This document shows positions 5,199-7,221 of a stretch of DNA of 7,221 nt, piece by piece (within the stretch, counting starts at the first letter, position 1; every line of letters begins with the position of its first letter). The notes beneath the pieces were generated by a model that made no database searches, was not told where the DNA came from, and worked only from the letters and a program-made list of their open reading frames with translations. A program made the translations under genes and the position numbers. This stretch comes from Phycisphaerales bacterium (GTDB taxonomy: Bacteria > Planctomycetota > Phycisphaerae > Tepidisphaerales > Tepidisphaeraceae): NCBI GenBank assembly GCA_003153655.1, contig PMAK01000200.1:670-7890 (forward strand), in the 5' to 3' direction.

Positions 5199-6218
5199 AT
5201 GCCCAGCCATCCGAGCGCGGAGATACTTAAGGCCGTTGAAATTCTAAAGCACGGAGGGTTGGTGGCCTTCGCCACCGAAACCGTGTACGGCCTTGGCGCG
5301 GATGCGACCAATTCCGAGGCGGTTGCGAAGATCTTTTCGGCAAAGGGCCGGCCCGCGACCAATCCCCTGATTGTACACGTCGTCGATGAAGCCGTGGCTA
5401 AACGCTATGTGGCGGCATGGCCGGAAGCGGCTGCGCGTCTATCGCGCGCGTTCTGGCCGGGGCCGCTCACGATGGTTTTGCCGAAGGGAAGGCAAATCGT
5501 ATCTGCGGTAACGGCGGGTTTGGGGACCATGGCAGTCCGCTGCCCCGACCATCCGCTGGCGGCGGAACTCTTCCGGGAATTTGACGGGCCTGTGGCCGCG
5601 CCGAGCGCGAATCGATCAACGCGGGTGAGCCCGACAACCGCTGATCACGTCAGGCAAGATCTGGGGGAATCAGTGGATTTGATCCTGGATGGCGGCCCTT
5701 GCCGCGTTGGGATCGAATCGACCGTGATTGACCTGACATCTTCAAAGCCGAGGATTCTTCGTCTGGGAGGTGTGGATCGTGGGCAAATTGAGGGGATCCT
5801 CGGTCCCGTCGAAGTTAACGATTCACCGGCGGATGCTTCTTTGGCGACAAAAAGCCCCGGCCAGCAGGTGATTCATTATGCACCGGTTACTCCGGCATTT
5901 CGGATCAGCGAGGGAGATGGGCGTCATTTATCAACATTTTCCGAACATCGACTTGGCAGAAAAGCGATATTCCTGATAATCCATGGTTCGGAATTGTCAG
6001 GCCAACTGCTGCGATGGGTCGATCGTGACGCGATTGTGGAATTGCCATCCGATGCCGCGGAATATGGGCGGCGACTATACGCCGCATTGCGCGATGCGGA
6101 TAACCGGAACGCCGATCTGATCTGGATTCAGATTCCACCGGCCGGACCCGAGTGGGACGCGGCGCGGGATCGTGTTCAGAGGGCAACGCGTTCGGCATCC
6201 GAGGCATCGCAAAAGTAG
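5199..6218 (+). CDS. sua5: L-threonylcarbamoyladenylate synthase, Sua5 type, 339 aa
   Basis: Makes threonylcarbamoyl-AMP from threonine, bicarbonate and ATP; TsaD and partners then transfer the group to A37 of ANN-decoding tRNAs (t6A). Cytoplasmic. The YrdC-like domain covers about 7-205. It shows ATETVYGLGADA at 25-36, the nucleotide-binding SAKGRPATNPLIVH at 47-60, WPGPLTMVL at 86-94, PSANRS at 135-140 and GIESTVID at 171-178. The linker SPGQQVIHYAP at 219-229 matches the conserved Sua5 segment, and a C-terminal Sua5 domain fills about 230-339. The length is typical of Sua5 rather than the shorter YrdC/TsaC form. The ATG at 5199 is 11 bases after the small lipoprotein stop and has no clear Shine-Dalgarno, so translation may depend on the upstream gene. 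The dus gene on the other arm is also a tRNA-modification gene, but no direct link is known. Confidence 0.95.
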   Translation: MPSHPSAEILKAVEILKHGGLVAFATETVYGLGADATNSEAVAKIFSAKGRPATNPLIVHVVDEAVAKRYVAAWPEAAARLSRAFWPGPLTMVLPKGRQIVSAVTAGLGTMAVRCPDHPLAAELFREFDGPVAAPSANRSTRVSPTTADHVRQDLGESVDLILDGGPCRVGIESTVIDLTSSKPRILRLGGVDRGQIEGILGPVEVNDSPADASLATKSPGQQVIHYAPVTPAFRISEGDGRHLSTFSEHRLGRKAIFLIIHGSELSGQLLRWVDRDAIVELPSDAAEYGRRLYAALRDADNRNADLIWIQIPPAGPEWDAARDRVQRATRSASEASQK

Positions 6219-6236
6219 CAGTCCGTCAGAAGGAAC

Positions 6237-7221
6237 ATGTTGAAATCGCCATCGGAAATAATCACGCTTAGCCGCTCGTCGTCCGAAGCGCGGGAAGCAC
6301 ACGCCGTTTCGCGCCCGTCCTGGCACGAGGATCGACCGGCAAAATTCAATATCTTTCAACGACTGGCGCGGCAGTGGGATCAGTGGCATCCATACAACGG
6401 CGCTCAAGTGATCAAAGTTAGCGGGCAGGCTGATCTGGCGGCGTCGCGCAGCGCCTGGATCGAATCGCTTGATGCCTTGAATCTGGGAGCGCTGTGCATT
6501 TCGGAAAACTCGTATCACTACCGATGCCTCAACGGCGAGGCGATTACGCATGGCGTTGTGCGCTGTCCGGACGGAACGAAATTGGATAGCTGGATTTCCG
6601 ACGAGATGAACCGTTCGTTCGAGGCGTTCGGCGGCGTACCATTCAGGCCGTTCGTTCTTCAGGAGGCCGGACATTTTTGGATGGGCATTTGTTATCAGCA
6701 TTGGGTGGCGGACAGCGCGTCGATCCGAATGCTGATGCGGGAATGGTTTGTACGTCAGTTTGATCCGCCGGCGGCGGCGAAACGGCCGGTGCGGCTCCAT
6801 GCCGGTGGATATTTATCGCTGTTTGGTCCGCATCGCGATGGCTATGGGGCCGCGGAGGCACTTGTGTCGTCGGTGAGATGGCATTGTCAGTTTCGGCGGA
6901 TCAGACGCATCGAGGACCGGGCGAAATTCCAGGATATGTCGCAGCGGTTTGTGCTGTTCAATACGCCGGAAGGATTGATCGATCGAATCTGTGTTGTTGC
7001 ACGACAAGCTGGGGCGACGGTGAACGATATTTTCCTCGCGGCGATCGCGCAAGTATGCGATCAGCACGTGCCCGTGCGACGGAAATTGCGCCGCCGTGAT
7101 CTTGCGGTTGGCACAATCGTCGATCTACGGCCCAGCGCCGATCAAGCGACGAATGATGTCTTCGACCTTCTGCTCGGATTCACAAGCATTTGTGCACGGG
7201 CAAAACATCTCGGGGATTGGG
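6237..7221 (+). CDS. Condensation-domain/WS-DGAT-like acyltransferase, 3' truncated
   Basis: Open from the ATG at 6237 to the window end, giving 328 residues without a stop. It resembles the chloramphenicol-acetyltransferase-like superfamily that includes condensation domains, PapA/alcohol acetyltransferases and wax-ester/DGAT enzymes. These move an acyl group from a thioester to an alcohol or amine. The catalytic HHxxxDG motif is represented by QHWVADS at 154-160: the key second His (155) and the Asp (159) are kept, the first His is Gln and the Gly is Ser. A second family-like segment, AGATVNDIFLAAI, is at 258-270, followed by a strand, GTIVDLRPS, at 292-300, like the family's substrate-tunnel strand. 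About 30 N-terminal residues look disordered. No signal peptide. AAGGA (6230-6234) is only two bases from the ATG; the TTG at 6240 would have better spacing. It is 18 bases after sua5. Substrate unknown. Confidence 0.8.
   Translation, partial: MLKSPSEIITLSRSSSEAREAHAVSRPSWHEDRPAKFNIFQRLARQWDQWHPYNGAQVIKVSGQADLAASRSAWIESLDALNLGALCISENSYHYRCLNGEAITHGVVRCPDGTKLDSWISDEMNRSFEAFGGVPFRPFVLQEAGHFWMGICYQHWVADSASIRMLMREWFVRQFDPPAAAKRPVRLHAGGYLSLFGPHRDGYGAAEALVSSVRWHCQFRRIRRIEDRAKFQDMSQRFVLFNTPEGLIDRICVVARQAGATVNDIFLAAIAQVCDQHVPVRRKLRRRDLAVGTIVDLRPSADQATNDVFDLLLGFTSICARAKHLGDW

Noticed and set aside
6075..6861. Minus-strand frames under sua5 and the acyltransferase
   Set aside because: The plus-strand proteins have clear family motifs; the reverse frames are Arg/Pro-rich shadows typical of GC-rich coding DNA.

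Overview
The window looks like an ordinary chromosomal stretch of a moderately GC-rich bacterium. A planctomycete or a close relative is my best guess. The reasons are a very large TPR plus family-41 glycosyltransferase (SPINDLY/OGT type) carrying an Asp-Leu-x-Met-His-Met variant that I associate from memory with planctomycetes, few clear Shine-Dalgarno sequences, and generic housekeeping neighbours. No sequence search was possible, so the assignment is an inference. I see no rRNA, tRNA, CRISPR array, insertion sequence, integrase or origin. There is no gene-free stretch longer than about 120 bases.

Layout. Positions 1-186 hold the 3' end of an unrecognised plus-strand gene. It converges on a four-gene minus-strand array. 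Read in its own direction, the array runs: TPR/O-GlcNAc-transferase-like protein (4555-2186), PrxQ/BCP-like peroxiredoxin (2134-1622), tRNA-dihydrouridine synthase (1519-470) and a small unknown protein (468-199) one base after the dus stop. The 102-base gap between the peroxiredoxin and dus genes is filled by heptamer repeats and inverted repeats around a perfect 16-bp GC-rich palindrome.

A divergent intergenic region (4556-4673) with a GC-rich hairpin and one AT-rich patch separates this arm from a plus-strand arm. That arm holds a small DUF2103-like protein (4674-4964), a 47-residue candidate lipoprotein ending in a His/Asp-rich tail (5044-5187), a Sua5-type threonylcarbamoyl-AMP synthase (5199-6218) and a condensation-domain-like acyltransferase that runs off the window end (6237 to beyond 7221).

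How the genes relate. Two are tRNA-modification enzymes (dihydrouridine and t6A), one is a thiol peroxidase and one a putative protein glycosyltransferase. There is no obvious single pathway, and the arrays are probably transcriptional conveniences. The best leads are the His/Asp-rich micro-lipoprotein directly before sua5, the dus-upstream repeat/palindrome element, the variant acyltransferase and a roughly threefold excess of GATC. I found no convincing evidence of a wholly new system.
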